A stretch of DNA of 64,000 nucleotides. It comes from Mugil cephalus. Lineage: Eukaryota > Chordata > Actinopteri > Mugiliformes > Mugilidae. The translations under genes were made by a program, and so were the position numbers. This document shows, in pieces, positions 30,913-43,562 of the stretch. The stretch is from the NCBI RefSeq assembly GCF_022458985.1, contig NC_061773.1, positions 20,866,001-20,930,000 of the forward strand. Reading direction: 5' to 3'. Numbering within the stretch: the stretch's first letter is position 1; the number at the start of each line of letters is the position of its first letter. The notes beneath the pieces are model-generated. The model had not been told where the DNA came from. It did not search any database and saw nothing but the letters and a program-made list of their open reading frames with translations.

Positions 30913-31250
30913 AGCCGTGGCTGTACAACCAAGAAATAATTACAGCTGATTGCCTGACTCACTAATACACAGATAAACACCAAATAAACACACAACATAA
31001 AGTCAGACTCAATCATGAACGGTGGATTCCATCATTTTTTGTGATTTTGTGCAACTCAAGCTTTACATCAATTGTCGATGTAACACTTCACAACATTTAA
31101 CAAATGTTACCAAGTAATAGGCAGCTACTTTATCGTTTATTTTGGAATGAAGACATTCACCTCATAAAAATGAAATACACTATGTTTTTTTTTTTTCATG
31201 TGTGTCCATTTTAACTTGTGTGCACTTGGTTGAAAACCTTTTTAGACCTC

Positions 31251-31256
31251 AATAAA
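31251..31256 (+). promoter_or_regulatory. Poly(A) signal of tp53inp2
   Basis: AATAAA about 340 bases after the stop codon and about 220 bases before the ggt7 start codon, so the two same-strand genes are tightly packed. Confidence 0.75.
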
Positions 31257-31473
31257 AAAACAAAATATGATTTTGCAGTTTATGCTTTGGTTATTTGTGT
31301 TGTTATTGTGCAAAATCTTATTTGCAAATGACACTGAACTGCTCCCAGGCTGGCCGATACAAATGCGGATCTCATTAGTGTGGAGGTGGCTGCACCTGCA
31401 GCGTCATATCCTTGCAGAGGGAGGAGTGCATTTCAAGGTGCTCTGTCTTCTCGAATTGGGGATTACAGTGACA

Positions 31474-34400
31474 ATGGATGTTTCTGCTCAGTCAAAACTA
31501 AACAAGCAATCAAGATTAAGCTACAAGAGCTTTGGAATCTCATCCCAGGTGGATGGTGACTCTTCACCCAAAGACTTTACAACTGACTTCACAAAGAAAC
31601 ATGGTAAAAGGAAACGAGTAGGATGTGCGCAGTGGTTTACAATTTGTAGTAAATGAGATGCCGCTGTATTTCTCTCTAATTTACACCTGCCATGTTGCTG
31701 ATTCACAGCACTGCAGGTGTAAATCACTTGATTAGATGTGTGTGCTGAGAGGGATTTAATTAAGCTCTGGCATTAGATCCCTGCAAATTTTCACCAAAAT
31801 CATGCTTTTTAATTTTGTCTCCATGCTGCTGTCACAGATCTTATCCATCTGAAAGAGCTGCCCGTGGCCTCCGGTATCTTACATTTGTCTGACCAAGACC
31901 TATCCAGCCTAAAAGAGCTAGATGAGGGTGGCTCAAATCAAGGCGAGCTTAAGCTGCTGTACGCGGCCCTTGTCATGCTTCCTGTTGGAGTGACCTTTGC
32001 CTTGGTCCTACAAATCTGCCTGGGTGAAAGTTTGGTATGTCATGCAACATACGCAAGTCAAGCTGCATTGTTTGTCCTCATCACCGCTCCGTTACAGGTG
32101 GCCACACAAGGTGGTGGTGTGGTGGTTTCGGACCACGAGCGCTGCACTGCCCTCGGTCAAAGAGTCCTTCATGAGCGCGGCTCCAGCGTGGATGCAGCCA
32201 TCGCTGGCGCCCTGTGTCTGGGCGTTCTGCATCCACATGTGTCGGGAGTTGGCGGGTGTGTGACTCGTTATTGACGTGATTTATGGAATGTAAACGTGAA
32301 CATGTGTGATAAGGATTGCGAGTTCATCCTCATTCGTTCCCTTTCTGTAGAGGTGGAGTGATGCTGGTTCACGACATCCTCAAGAATGAAACCAGGGTGA
32401 TAAATTTTCTAGGAACTGCACCTAACGCATTAAGAGAGGAGATGCTGCAAAATGTTTCAGAGCTTAAGGTGATGTAAATATAAGGCTGCGGGCGCCATTT
32501 CTGCTTTTTATCATTTAGAACGTTAACATTTCTAATGTACTTTCAGGCCGGTCTAAAAGTATGCGTGCCAGGTATGCTCATGGGGTTGCACCGTGCTCAC
32601 AGCATATATGGGAGGTAGGAGTATAAAAGAGTGGATCTATTCTATTCTGTTTTTCTCCAACACGTTAAACCACAAATTCACTCACGCAGCCTGTCATGGG
32701 AGGACGTTGTCGGCAGAGCTGCAGATGTCGCCAGAGAAGGTTTCAGAGTGTCTCACAGTCTGTGTGAGTCAAACTGTTTTCCTTTACATGCTCTCTCATT
32801 CCATTTCTAATAATTTCATGTTACACTGATTTTTAGCTGTGATTCATGTTCCGAAACGTGACTCATTTGTTATTCTCTACAGCTGATGCAATATCAAAGG
32901 TAAAAGGTGAGCAGCTGTCTCAACGCTTCAGGGACATGTTCATTCCAGGAGGCCGAGCTCTGGGCCCTGGTTCATATGTGAGGATGCCTGGTCTGGCAGG
33001 GGTCCTAGAGGCTGGTTTGAATCATTTCTACCATGGAAATGTGTCCCAAGAAATCGAGGATGAGGTAATTGATATGCAAAACATTTCACGGGCTGAAATT
33101 AGGTGTGAAATTTAGTCTGGAGTGCTCTTTACGAAAAAAAAAAAAAGGTGCAAGAAAACGGAGGGATCCTGAGCAGAGAGGACATCGGTAACTATCGCGT
33201 AGAAGTGGAACAACCTCTTGAAAGCCGGCACAATGGTAAAGACTAGATTTCATCATCCACATCAGAGTTGACTGAAACGAATGGCTGTGTTTTCACAACA
33301 CTTTTATCTGTGGCCTCTTACTTTTGTCTCAGAGTTTATAATTCAGGTTTCTCCTCCCCCATCTGCTGGGGCGGTGTTGATAGCCGTTCTTGACCTTTTA
33401 GAGGCCCTCCATCTCAGTGAGAGCAATATCACAGAAAACCAAACACACCACAGGAGGGCTGAGGTACAGTGCTGCAAATGTGTGAATGCAGTCTGCGTAT
33501 TGTCTATTTGAAACTGTAGTTCTCCAACACAATTGTTTGTTTGTATCCTATAAAGGCCACGAAAGCAGATTTATCTAAGGTCAAAGATGTGACTGAGAAG
33601 CTCTCTGAAATGCTGAGGTAAAAAGCTAAATCTTGTGACGTCCTAATCATTGCCTACAACTAATTATCGTTCTTGTTTTGCAAAAAAGCACATCTCCTAA
33701 TGCAGTATTACCCAACCTTCATTCTAAAAACCATGAATAGTTAACTGTTATGTATGAGTTTCAATGTTTCAGTCATTAAATCACAGCAATATATGGTCTG
33801 GAACAAAAATCAATGATGTTAATAAGTGTTCCAGCTTTAATTTGGCTTAAATTGTTATTTCCTTTTTTCCATTTTAAATGTATTTCCATCTATGCTGTGG
33901 ATATAGCAACAGTCAGACTGGAAGGCTTCGTAAGAAAATAAATTACTCCAATGCGTCTCCACCTGAATACTTCTCCACCAACCACTCCCTTCAGACAGGG
34001 CTGAAGATTGGACAAGTTGTAGTCATGGGACTGGATAACCTCATAGTGTCTCTTGCAAGGTGCAGTAGTGGCGTAACTACCTACAGTGTCACTTCGGTAA
34101 CATCGCTGGGGTATGTGTGGTATGTGCTCCTGCACAGTGTGACTGTCTTTTATCTGTGTTTTTTGTCTTTATGTCGCTGCAGTTCCTTGAGCAGCACATT
34201 TGGGAGTAGAATCGTGACTCGATCAGGCATCGTTCTCAACAGCCTTGTCCATGACTTCTCCTGGACAGATAACACCAAAGGCCAGCCTCAGACTTACCCG
34301 GTGCTAAACCATTAGAAATCCAGATAAAATCAATCACATGGAAGGTATTATCTTGAATATTTATCTCTACTTATCATTTGTGCTGTAGAGGAACATTGTG

Positions 34401-34959
34401 AAGTCCAGACAAGGGCCCCCGTCCTTGCTCATGCCCACAATAATCAGCCCGGCCCGACGTAACTGCGGGATCTACATGGCTCTCAGCAGTTCAGGCGGAC
34501 AAAACCTCTCGAGCGCAGTCGTTCAGGTCACACCTCTTTACGTATTTCTTTCGAATATGCGTTTTTTTGTAAAGCCATTTAACATTTAATCCATTTGTGT
34601 GATTTAGATGTTGAACAGTGCACTCTATGTCCATAAAAAGAAAAAAGACAGCCTCTCCCACAATCACCCCCACCTCCAGACAAACAGAACTCTTGGTGAC
34701 TGTAAGCATGACATCATATTCAAACTTTAACCTTTGCATTTATTGCTGTTACATTATTCATTCTTTAATTTTAGTCACTTCCACTTTTCTCACTGCTCCC
34801 CCATCAGCTGAGTTTCCAGAAGAGGATGAGCTGTTTGTGTATGCAAAGCCCCACGTATATCAAAGAGCAAAGACGGACCAAGCTGTCCTGGGGATCCAGA
34901 GGAAAAAAGATGCTATTACGACCACACAAGTGCTTCAAATGTTACATAGTTTATTATAG
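31474..34959 (+). CDS. ggt7: Gamma-glutamyltransferase 7-like membrane protein, probable pseudoenzyme
   Basis: GGT family enzymes cleave the gamma-glutamyl bond of glutathione at the cell surface; GGT7 has no well-proven activity. Fifteen exons: 31474-31603, 31838-32034, 32098-32255, 32351-32468, 32547-32614, 32690-32763, 32883-33064, 33148-33235, 33333-33463, 33556-33617, 33907-34059, 34183-34300, 34389-34526, 34608-34695, 34808-34959. They join to 618 residues (human about 662). Seen: cytosolic tail, signal anchor LLYAALVMLPVGVTFALVLQ (about residues 85-105), GSSVDAAIAGALCLGVLHPH, GGGGVMLVHDI, PGMLMGLHRAH, SPPPSAGAVLIAVLDLLEAL, FGSRIVTRSGIVLNSLVHDF. The start ATG has a good context (acaATGG). 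The residue aligned with the nucleophile Thr reads Lys (LKIGQVVVMG), and a helix segment before it is missing. The exon 12 donor (CCG|gtgcta) and exon 8 acceptor (A-tract) are weak and set by phase and homology. Confidence 0.88.
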
Positions 34960-34989
34960 TCTTGTTGTTTTCATGAATTTTAGCTCGGT

Positions 34990-34995
34990 AATAAA
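34990..34995 (+). promoter_or_regulatory. Poly(A) signal of ggt7
   Basis: AATAAA 31 bases beyond the stop codon, implying a very short 3' untranslated region if used. Confidence 0.6.
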
Positions 34996-34999
34996 TATT

Positions 35000-36480
35000 C
35001 TAAAGGCTCATAGCTGTTGTTGAGCTTTGTGATTGTTCTCCAGCGATGCTCTGATCCTCCAGCTGACCCGTTTCAGAGAAGGCATTTTAACCTGTCGCAG
35101 TATTGATGAGATTCCCCCATTGATATTTTTTTTTTACTTGAAGCAAAACAAAGGATGATGCTTATTGAAGGAACGTGGCCGCTTTTCCTGCTGACCAAAA
35201 TGAGGACTGTTATGTAAGAGTGATCTAAAGTTTAGATACTGTCAGACATGCACGCTCACTGCATCACAGGAAAGGACATGTGACATGCTTGAAATCTGCG
35301 CAAACATGTCAGTCAAAGTGCTGTTCACCAGACTCTTGTTACTGTAAACATTTTGCTCACTGTCAGTTGACATTAGTCATATAGTGAACTCCCGCCTGGT
35401 TTCTAAAATGGAATCTAGTCCTCGGACAGCAGAACATTGTCGTTCTGAGGAAGTCCACTGGAGCAGTGTTTCAGCATCTTAATGTCAATTCTTATGAAAA
35501 TCTGCAGTTTCCACAGGAAGGAAGATGAGTCAAGCCTCTTCAAATGGGTTTAAAATGGCACGCTAGCTAAGCAAAGATGGCAGCGGTCCCAGAAAACATG
35601 TCCTCAGTAATGATGCTGACAGATGTAGAGTTAAATATGGAAATATTCTCATATAATTTATGCACAGCGCTGTATCTGTTCTAAAGTAATCAACAGTGGA
35701 ATCGCAAATCTAAGAAGTATGATGTATATTTTTGAGCTATGGTCATCTGTTCAAAAGCACTGTAGCTAAAAAAAAGTATAAAAGCCGCAGCTTAGATATT
35801 TGTGTATATATAATGTGTTCACACATGAGCAAATTTGTGTGTCTTACAAACTGAATGACGAGCAATGGTTAGAAAATGGGTACAAAATGAGAAATGAAAC
35901 ATTTGATCGTCTACTACTACTACTACAAAAAAGATCAACCGTGTGGTTACAGTGCCAGTTAAAGGGTTATTTGATTAGATAGATAAATAGGCGCTTTATT
36001 AATTCTAAATTGGGATATTTCACAGTTGCAGCAGCAGTGCACAGGCACACATATTACTATACACGTTATTTACAGAGTTATAAAAACAAGTGAATTGAAA
36101 TAAAAGAATATAAGAAGGAGTGATTTAAGTTTTGTATTGTATCTGAATCATCCAGACACAGACTGGCTGACAGTTGGTCCACAATCTGGGCAAAAAAAAA
36201 GGAAATGCTGAAAGCTAATTCGGAGAACTCCAAGATGTAAACAAAAGGTTCTCATGTTGCTGCCGACTCTTAAAGCCACTCACGGTAACGCCTTACTTCC
36301 TGTTCCTGTAAAAGTTTACACTTCAACACAACAACAAGTGAAGAGGACATTTTTTTTTTCATATAAATACTTGTTAGTGCTGTTGAAGGAACAAACATTG
36401 AAGCTCGTGATCATTAATTACATTACACCAGACGGCAACGCGGTTCATGCGCTCTAACCAACACACGAAGAAGTCGGTCA
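35000..36480. other. Intergenic region between ggt7 and the cyld-like gene
   Basis: No coding exon was recognised. It contains one repeat fragment at about 35970-36115 and unassigned AT-rich sequence. It could hold a longer ggt7 3' untranslated region if the signal at 34990 is not the only one used. Confidence 0.55.
35970..36115 (-). repeat. Retroelement 3' tail, reverse orientation
   Basis: tagatagataaatag then ctttattaattctaaattgg and atttcacagttgcagcagca is the reverse complement of the ordinary fish LINE/SINE tail (aatttccc...taataaagtatctatcta). It continues with acacgttatttacagagtta. Confidence 0.6.
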
Positions 36481-36482
36481 GC

Positions 36483-36582
36483 TGACGTTACTGCATTTTT
36501 CGGACTCCGGAGGAGAGGCTCGGGGCGGGGACCAGCGCCGTCAGGTGGGCGTTGTCGGTCACATGCAGGTCAGTGTTTAAAT
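36483..36582 (+). promoter_or_regulatory. Probable promoter of the cyld-like gene
   Basis: CRE-type tgacgt (36483-36488), GC box ggggcgggg (36522-36530) and a TATA-like gtttaaatac (36574-36583). A noncoding exon follows and ends at 36726 with the donor caaata|gtaagt. I saw no clear NF-kB element, although CYLD itself is NF-kB-induced in mammals. Confidence 0.55.
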
Positions 36583-37109
36583 ACCTGCCGCTCAACCCTC
36601 CTCCTACTCAGAGCAAGTCAGCAGGAAGTGATACGTCCCGGACAGGAGTCACCTGCTTTAGTTTGCGCTTAATTCATGAGGGAACAGTGGATTTTCTGAC
36701 AGCGGATGATTAGTTCTTGACAAATAGTAAGTAAACACTAAGTGACCGAGGCTATTTTTTGTTTTTAGGTTTCAGGGACTGAGCTGGTGTTAGTTGTTGG
36801 ACATGTGAGCAGGTGTGTTTATTTAAACAGGTGGAGTAGCCTACGACCTGCTTTAAATTAACATTTAAACAAGAAGGAATTGATTTTTAAAGGAAGTGGT
36901 TTTTATACTGTGTGTGGTGAAATAACAATGAGACCACTGCTGTTTAGGAACTTGTATTTTGTATTTATTTATTTTGTCCTTTTTTTTTTCTTTTGCCATC
37001 GCTTCCATATAAGGGTACCTAAGTCTACTGTATTGTTTGTGTTTGTACAGGGTGGCTTTTCCCAAAACCGGTTTAACAGACTATCCCGGTCAAAGTGAGA
37101 GGGGTTTCA

Positions 37110-40100
37110 ATGGAGCCCAAACCTGTGGCGAATGAAAAGTTTTTCCTCGTCATCCGCGGGAAGTCGAGGAAAGGCTTCTGCAGAGGATGCATCGGCCGTG
37201 TGGAGGCAGAGACACAGCACGGGGAGATCGTGGGGCTCGTGTACTGCAGCAGCGCGGGGAGCCCCAAGAACGGGGGCGTCGTGAGGAGGGAGGACACGTA
37301 TCCGCTGAGCCGACACCAGGCCCAGCTCTTACTCTTTGTGTCCACGCCGAGCAAGCGCCTGGAGCTGCTGTGTAACCCCCAGCTCTTCACGGCCATCTGC
37401 GAGCTGACACAGGACGACCTGGTGGTGGTGAAGCACAAGAGGGGCCACATGCCCGCAGTGGTGAAGAACCTCATGCAGATTGGAAGGAAGGAGAGCAAAG
37501 AAGACCTGCACATGCTCGGCTTTGAGGTGGAGCTTTTGGTGGGTGTTTGTTTTTCTTTTTTAAGTTTTTATTTGCAGGATCAACGTGTGGGTGGAAACAC
37601 AATTATAGCAATTATTCCCTGAAACTGGTAACTGCACACGCACACTAATACTGCTTCTGATGACAAATGACCAATGTGAGATTACTTTGTGTTTTGTGTG
37701 GGTGTCAATTTGCTTTTCACTAACAGTGTGTCTTTGTTTTTCCCTACAGGAGAGTGATCACAATGTGTCATCCAAGAAACCTGCCCCTCTTCCTCTTTTC
37801 AGCGCTGCAGACATCATCCAGGTGGTCCCATCGTACTCCGTCCCACTCGGTCTTCATTGGAAAGATGGCAAATGTGGGAGTAAGTGTAATTGTTGAGTTG
37901 AGAAGTTAACATGTGACATTTCTGAGGCACATGATGTGTATCACTGATTACATCTATTATCTAATCGACTCCTTTCTAACAATCACTCCAAGTAAAATAC
38001 ACAATGGGATACGGTTTCGAAGAAAAGAAATAAAAAAATTAAAAAAATAAAAAATCTTTGTTGGTATCCAATTCAGACATCTTTAGAAATCCTGAAAATG
38101 TACCATTAATGCCAAACGCCTGTAACTCTAGATGGCGCACAGAAGAAAGGTCCCAGAACACAACTGGAAAAACTGGTCTTGTTGTCCTGGAATGCAGAAC
38201 AGAACAGCACATCACATGGTGTGGCATTTTGCACATTGTGCACTTTAGTGCCGTCTACATACCTCTTATGTAGACCTGTGCCATGTTAGCTGGAGGTCAA
38301 TCTGATCAGGTAGCATGTGACTCAAGTCTCAAATGTCATGACTTTCACACTGCCCGTATCCGTCCACAGGCCTAAACAGAAAACCGGTGTCCCGCATCAA
38401 TTCCATGCCAAATATTGGATCAAGACCAGTGATCGAGAACCGGACGGGCCAGAGCGTCGTTCACAACCAAAGTCTGAGCACATCTCAAATGCCTCTGGAG
38501 GTGGGGTCCATGGTGGAGGTGGTTTCCAACTCTGGGGTCACAGTGTATGGAGTCATCCAGTGGTTGGGGGTCCCTGGAGGAAAGATTGGTGAATGGGCCG
38601 GGATTGAGTTGGTGAGAGACTTGAATTTTCTACTGGTGCATTTTTTTTTTCTGCTTTACCTTTCTGTCATATTTATTTTTATAATGAACCATTTCAGGAC
38701 TATGAGGTGAACGGCTGCTCTGATGGGAAATACGGAGGTCATAGATATTTCACCTGCAAAGGAAACAGGGCTTTGTTTGTTCCCATCACAAAGTGCAGCC
38801 CCGATGGCAGATTTGTCTCCTCTTCAGGAAAGGGGACCAAACCCCCTGAAACCCCTCCAGGTAAGACACATCTCCCATTTTTTAAACATGCATACGCAAA
38901 ACTGACACGATCGACTTCATGTTGCGCCGTATCAAAGTGAAAGTGCTGAGCAAATGACCTTCTGGTCAAGATATCAGTATTATATCAATTTATGACATAA
39001 ATGTTTTGAGAAGGATGTTTGAAAATCTATTATTTATAACTGTGCACCCATACAACCTGTCATTTGTGTGAGGGACAGTGGAAAAACAAGTAATTCTTTC
39101 CAGTTGGATCAGCCAGCGTTATTATCACACCCTTATGCCTCAGAATTTGGTGAGACCAGGAACAATATACAGTTCGTGACACACTTTATCGGTGTGACAG
39201 TCCTTGGCGGATTAACCATTATCCTTAACGGCCTGCGTGACTGTCTATTTGCATTGCTTTAAGCCCAAAATCTAAAACTGCCAGTGAAATTCCACGGCTA
39301 AAGCGCCACGCTCAAATAGGTTTTTATTGTTGTTGTTGTTTTTTTCCCCTTCCTGTTTTAAAAGTCAGTTTTTCTTAAATGTCGTGCTTACTCTGGAGGT
39401 TTCAATCACTTTAAATAATTGTCATTGGCATTCTGTAAAAGAAACTGAACCGAGTATCATCTAATCCATCCATCTGTTTTTGTACATTTGTTTGCTCTTT
39501 TCAGTTCCTCCATTTGAAGAGTCGGACGAGGATGTACCACCTGTGCCTGAGTCAGAGGCATTGTCTTTGTTAGTGGGGAAAATGAAGGGGATTCAGGGTC
39601 ACATCAATTCCTGTTACCTTGATGCCACGCTCTTCAGGTAAAACCAGTTTTCCGTCTTTCAGGGTCTTCGAGTCTCCTGTAATGCGGCGTTGTAAACTAT
39701 CTCTCATTGTCTGAAGTGCTTATATTCGGTTTAGACTGTGTACAACAAAAGCAATGTGGTAACCTGTATGCAAATAAGCCTAGAGCTGATAAAACAAAAT
39801 AGTTTCCTCTCCTCAGTTTGTTCAGTTCATCTGTGACCCTGGATAGTATTTGCCAGAAGCCCACTGACGAAGAGGAACCCATAACATGCACTCTAAGAAC
39901 CATAGTCAACCGTTTGCGCAGGTTTGAACACTTTCTTCCAGTCTGTTTGTTTATTTTGTGCCTTTTATGATGGCATGGGGGGTAGCGGGAGGGAGGGGGT
40001 TCTCTTACATAATCATTTTTTTTCTATGTGCTGTATTCACAAGCTTTATAAAGAGCAGTTCTCTAAAATGTAGGTGTGTCTGTGCTTTTATGGTTTGTAC

Positions 40101-41854
40101 CTGGAAGCTCTTGCATTTGCTTTGCTTACTGATCACTAATAAGTAACCAACTGGTTGCAGACAAGGGTTTGTGCCTGCGGAGAGTGTGATGAATTTCCGC
40201 AAGCAGCTTGGCTGTGACACCTTTCGGACAGAGGAAAAAGGTACACACCCACAGCTTGTAAAAACGCGCTGTTAAGAAATGTTGGCGTGATCACTGCAAC
40301 GTAATCTATATAATTTCTTTTTAATTGCTTTGGCCTACTACAGACCCAGAGGAGTTCATCACGGTGCTCTTTCAGAAGGTGCTCTGCGTGGAGCCCCTGT
40401 TAAAGCTCAGGTATGATTCTGAGCTGCCCCTCTATTCAATGCCTTGGCCTGTTTAACTGTGTTTAGTTGAGTTATTAAATATCTGTGTGCCTTTAGATCG
40501 AACCGAGAAGAGTCTCAAGGTGCCTACACCTTGCAGATCTTTCTGGAAAAGGAACAGATGGGGCGGGTTCCCACCGTCCAACAGCTGCTGGACACATCTT
40601 GCGTGTCAGGTGACCTCAAATTTGAAATGGTGAGCCTTCCTGTTAACTAACAAAAAAAAAAAAAAAAAAAAGAAGGATGGCTTCATCACATTTTCCTCTG
40701 TACAGTCCTTTAAGTATAGTTTTGCGTTTCTTTTATGTGCCCCTCAGATGCCATCCTGTCTAATGATTCAGATGCCAAGGTTCGGAAACAAGTATAAGAT
40801 GTTTTCTCACATCATTCCCTCAATGGAGCTGGACATCACAGATCTCCTGTACAACTGTGAGTAACGGATGTGACCCGTGCTAATTCAAATGAGCGACGTG
40901 AAGTGATTTATTTAAGACACTCAAAGATCACCTGCTTTTTACCACAGCGCCAAGGGAATGCTTCATCTGTGGGAATTTGGCGGAGTATGAGTGTCTTCAG
41001 TGTGTACCAGATCGTAAACTGCAGCCAGGAAGAATCAAACAGTATTGCGCTACCTGCAACACACAGGTAAATGTTTAGGCCGTTCCAGATGCCAGGACCC
41101 CCTCCTCCATACACCATATTTGTAGTATTCACTACTCCATATCTTTTTCTTTAAGGTGCACACTCTTCCCTCGCGGCGCTGTCACTCTCCCAGTGCTCTA
41201 ACCGTACCAGCAGACGTAGCCTCGGATTCTCCTGTGTCCAGACACACAATGCAGCTGTTTGCTGTGCTCTGCATTCAAACCAGCCACTATGTGTCTTTTG
41301 TCAAATACGGCGCGGACCCTCACTCCTGGCTCTTCTTCGATAGCATGGCAGACAGATGCGGTAAGTTTAAAATTTAGGCTCATATCATTTACTTGAAGTT
41401 AGTTCTCGGCTTGACCTAGAAGCGGCTACTTTTATTAGAGGTATCAAATTACTTGAAATTAGCCTGATGTTTGTGCAAACACTGACATGATTTGGTTTGT
41501 AGCGGTTACCCGTGGCTGCTTTATTTTCTGATAAGGCAGCCTCGACAGTATTAGATAACAGCACTGTTGAGAGCGACTCTGACGTATGTGACAGACTTTT
41601 ATCTTCGTTCGAGCTGATGCCTAATCTTGAGGCCTCTCTTCCATCTAGGTGACGATCAAAGTGGCTACAACATTCCCGAGGTCCGAACTTGTCCAGAGCT
41701 GGGTGACTTCCTGTGCCAACCAGAGGAGGAGCTGGCTCAGGCCAACCCTGCGCAGGCTCCTGAACTAGTCAGAAGGCTGCTGTGTGACTCCTACATGTTT
41801 TTATATCAGAACGCAGTCATGCCAATTTGTAAGCCAAACAATGAGGAGCCTTAA
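37110..41854 (+). CDS. cyldl: CYLD-like Lys63/Met1 deubiquitinase, short form
   Basis: CYLD removes Lys63- and Met1-linked ubiquitin from NF-kB and JNK pathway proteins. Thirteen coding exons: 37110-37538, 37750-37879, 38370-38611, 38698-38860, 39505-39637, 39817-39921, 40161-40240, 40344-40410, 40497-40629, 40748-40856, 40948-41066, 41156-41360, 41649-41854; a noncoding exon precedes. They join to 706 residues (human CYLD 956). The N-terminus has the family segment FFLVIRGK... and a degenerate first CAP-Gly ([14 protein letters not shown]). One good CAP-Gly remains, [10 protein letters not shown] to [20 protein letters not shown], equivalent to the third one that binds NEMO in CYLD. The USP domain keeps the catalytic Cys ([13 protein letters not shown]), His ([12 protein letters not shown]) and Asp ([10 protein letters not shown]), and the B-box-like zinc ligands [15 protein letters not shown] and CATC. 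The enzyme should be active. The paralogue name is uncertain. Confidence 0.9.
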
Positions 41855-42272
41855 ACACACTCGAGGAAGAGGACACAATGTTCCCATAACAGTGCCTTTT
41901 AACAGCATTACATCTCTGCTTAATCAGCTTTTGTGCACTTTATAACGTCCAGACAGCGGGAACTGTAATGGATGCTTTCTAACACCAAGAAGAAAAACAA
42001 CACTGCAGTTCAGAAATCTGACTTTATCTGAGTTAATTTATCTTATTTGAAGGTGATGTTGGTATATAAGGATTGGAAGCAGTGAAAACATGCTCTGACC
42101 CCCCCCCTTCTTCTTTTTTTTTTTACAATGAATGTTTGAATGTTTTTCCCCTGAATGTATTGCTGTTGTCAAACTGTGGTTATTTATAGAATTTGAAGGA
42201 AATTGAGGGATATTAATGATTTTTTTTTCTTTTCCATTGTCTTTATTGTTTCTTTTGCCTATCATTTGGCAG

Positions 42273-42278
42273 ATTAAA
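42273..42278 (+). promoter_or_regulatory. Poly(A) signal of the cyld-like gene
   Basis: ATTAAA, the common variant hexamer, about 420 bases after the stop and followed by a GT-rich stretch (gtcatgtttgtgatgtgg). Confidence 0.6.
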
Positions 42279-42289
42279 GTCCACTCAAT

Positions 42290-43480
42290 GTCATGTTTGT
42301 GATGTGGTATTGTCGACTGACAAAAAAAATTAATTAAGGAAAGGGAGGGAAAAGAAATTTGAGAGAGAAAAAGTAAGGTGAATATGGTTAATATTTATGT
42401 AGAAGATTGCGGTTATAAATCAATTAACAGACTAACACAAGAGTTTAAATCCCAAGGACTTAAGACAGACAGATGCTGTTTGCTGCTGTCTTTAGCAGAA
42501 GAGAATAATTTATCTGGATCCGTTCTATAGGCTGACTGACATGTTTGGAGCTGGAGATGTGAGTTGCCATTTGGTAGGGGAAAGACAGGTGTGCTTCGAA
42601 GTTTTCAGAGAACAAGTCAGTCTTGTTTGTCATCCGTGTTCTAATACCCTCTTGTGGACACAAATGAATTTGCATTGATCTTTATTCACTCTGGTTAATT
42701 TATATACATTATGAATATTTGCTGAATCATCAGATGAAAAATGGGAACCACATTATTGTTATAACGTTTATTTACTTATGGGGGAAGATGAAAAACATTC
42801 TATCAGATAAATTAAAGGATTACCTTATTTTATGTGGCTCCAACTAACCTGCCCTCCCCGCCCAAAAAACAAACAACAAAAAAAAATTAAATGTTCACCT
42901 GTCATCATTCTTGGATATTTCAATAACCTTTTCAGCGTCCAGTCCATTTAATCAAACAAACAAAACTATTTTCAGAATGGTAACAACCTGTTTTTCTAAA
43001 TCATAACACAGACTTTTAGTTAAGAATGGCACATCAACCACGCACTTTGCGTTTAAACTGTTACGTGATAGACGTGCTGGCAGGGCAAGGTTGTTGAGTA
43101 TATGATTTGCTCCTGTCCGTCACATGCCACACATTCTGGCCTACACCATTTTTGTAGTCACTAAAAGTGGCATCAGTCCCTCCAAGTTGTACATCAGCGG
43201 GCATTTTAACCCCATTAATGATTAATTATGTATGTGAATCTCTTCAGATTATGTCAGTATTTTGTTTTGGGTATATCATCGGAAAAACTAAGAAATATAT
43301 GTTGATATGCATATTCACTTAACAGCCTAGGAATGAATGAGAACACGACTAAAACACAGGCCTCCTCAGACATAATGAGTATGATGATCGTTTTTATTGT
43401 TTATCTTTTTACATAGGCTTATCCTCTCAACCTATACGTTCAAATGAAAGCAAAGAAGTAGCCTCTCTGACCGTGGAGCG
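42290..43480. other. Intergenic region between cyld-like and top1
   Basis: AT-rich sequence with short open frames only and no recognisable exon, RNA gene or complete repeat. A small inverted-looking AT patch (gattaattatgtatgtg, near 43217) gives nothing assignable. Confidence 0.55.
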
Positions 43481-43562
43481 ACTTGTGCCCCTGCTCCATG
43501 TGGACCTTTCAGCGTGGTCCCTAAAGAGGAGGGGCTAAACTGTCCTGTTCCATTTAAATTGT

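Noticed and set aside
31267-31473. Upstream in-frame ATG giving ggt7 a hydrophobic N-terminus (MILQFMLWLFVLLLCKILF)
   Set aside because: It lies only about 16 bases past the tp53inp2 poly(A) signal, would add a signal-like segment not known in GGT7, and the ATG at 31474 has the better context and fits a cytosolic tail before the signal anchor.
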